This document shows, piece by piece, positions 6,844 to 6,919 of a stretch of DNA of 6,919 bases. Within the stretch, counting starts at the first letter, position 1; each line of letters opens with the position of its first letter. A model generated the notes under the pieces. That model was not told the DNA's origin, searched no databases, and saw only the letters and a list, made by a program, of their open reading frames with translations. Source of the stretch: Nitrospirota bacterium (GTDB lineage: Bacteria > Nitrospirota_A > Leptospirillia > Leptospirillales > Leptospirillaceae); the NCBI GenBank assembly GCA_021844645.1, contig JAKBTA010000068.1:1-6919 (forward strand), given 5' to 3'. The position numbers and the translations under genes are program-made.

Positions 6844-6919
6844 TTATTGGGGAGGCTTTCTCGAAAGGAAGAGGAGATATTCCTGATTGCCTTTTCTCCC
6901 CTGGATAAGGGACGGGAAA
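6844..6919 (-). CDS. tlyA: C-terminal end of a probable TlyA-family rRNA 2'-O-methyltransferase
   Basis: The minus strand is open from the window edge to a TAA at 6846-6844, giving about 24 residues that end FLSRKPPQ. The stretch SLIQGRKGNQEYLLFL fits the closing motif of TlyA/hemolysin-A type FtsJ-fold methyltransferases (S-x-I-x-G-x-x-G-N-x-E-F/Y-L-L), which 2'-O-methylate rRNA cytidines. The S-adenosylmethionine-binding and S4 domains would lie outside the window, so the identity is an inference from one motif. It ends 42 nt before the epimerase and is probably part of the same transcription unit. Confidence 0.48.
   Translation of the reverse strand, partial: FPSLIQGRKGNQEYLLFLSRKPPQ

Noticed and set aside
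1..6919. Mobile elements, CRISPR arrays, tRNA or rRNA genes, phage or defence genes
   Set aside because: No transposase, spaced direct repeats, cloverleaf or rRNA sequence was seen; the genes are housekeeping or widely conserved families with similar base composition.

Overview
This window is an ordinary, gene-dense stretch of a bacterial chromosome. Every convincing gene is on the minus strand, so transcription runs from high to low coordinates. Two transcription blocks are visible, separated by the only sizeable non-coding gap (1579-1856).

The upstream block (about 6919 down to 1857) is a tight run of five genes. They are the C-terminal end of a probable TlyA-family rRNA 2'-O-methyltransferase, an extended-SDR nucleotide-sugar epimerase/dehydratase-like protein, a CutA1-like protein, a membrane-anchored LytM/M23 peptidase and the preprotein translocase ATPase SecA. 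Three of the junctions are very close: ATGA between the epimerase and cutA, TAATG between cutA and the peptidase, and about 30 nt between the peptidase and secA. A shared transcript is likely. SecA and the M23 peptidase both work at the cell envelope; the other members have no obvious common pathway.

The downstream block (about 1648 to 1) is the head of a respiratory complex I operon: nuoA, nuoB, nuoC and the first 18 codons of nuoD, which runs off the left edge. NuoC and NuoD are separate polypeptides, not an E. coli-type NuoCD fusion. A good sigma70-type promoter (TTGACA, 18-nt spacer, TACAAT) lies 70 nt upstream of nuoA, and its -35 and spacer are filled by a dyad that could be an operator. 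A second, perfect 11-bp inverted repeat sits further upstream, between the end of secA and this promoter.

The organism is a Gram-negative-like bacterium with moderate GC content and bacterial-type NDH-1. The protein sequences look like those of a deep-branching, non-enterobacterial lineage. Nitrospirota is one possibility, but that is only an impression. I saw no tRNA, rRNA, CRISPR array, insertion sequence or phage genes. I did not find a new multi-gene system. The points worth a second look are the dyad-loaded nuo promoter, the unexplained inverted repeat beside it, and an epimerase-like protein whose YxxxK catalytic lysine is replaced by histidine.
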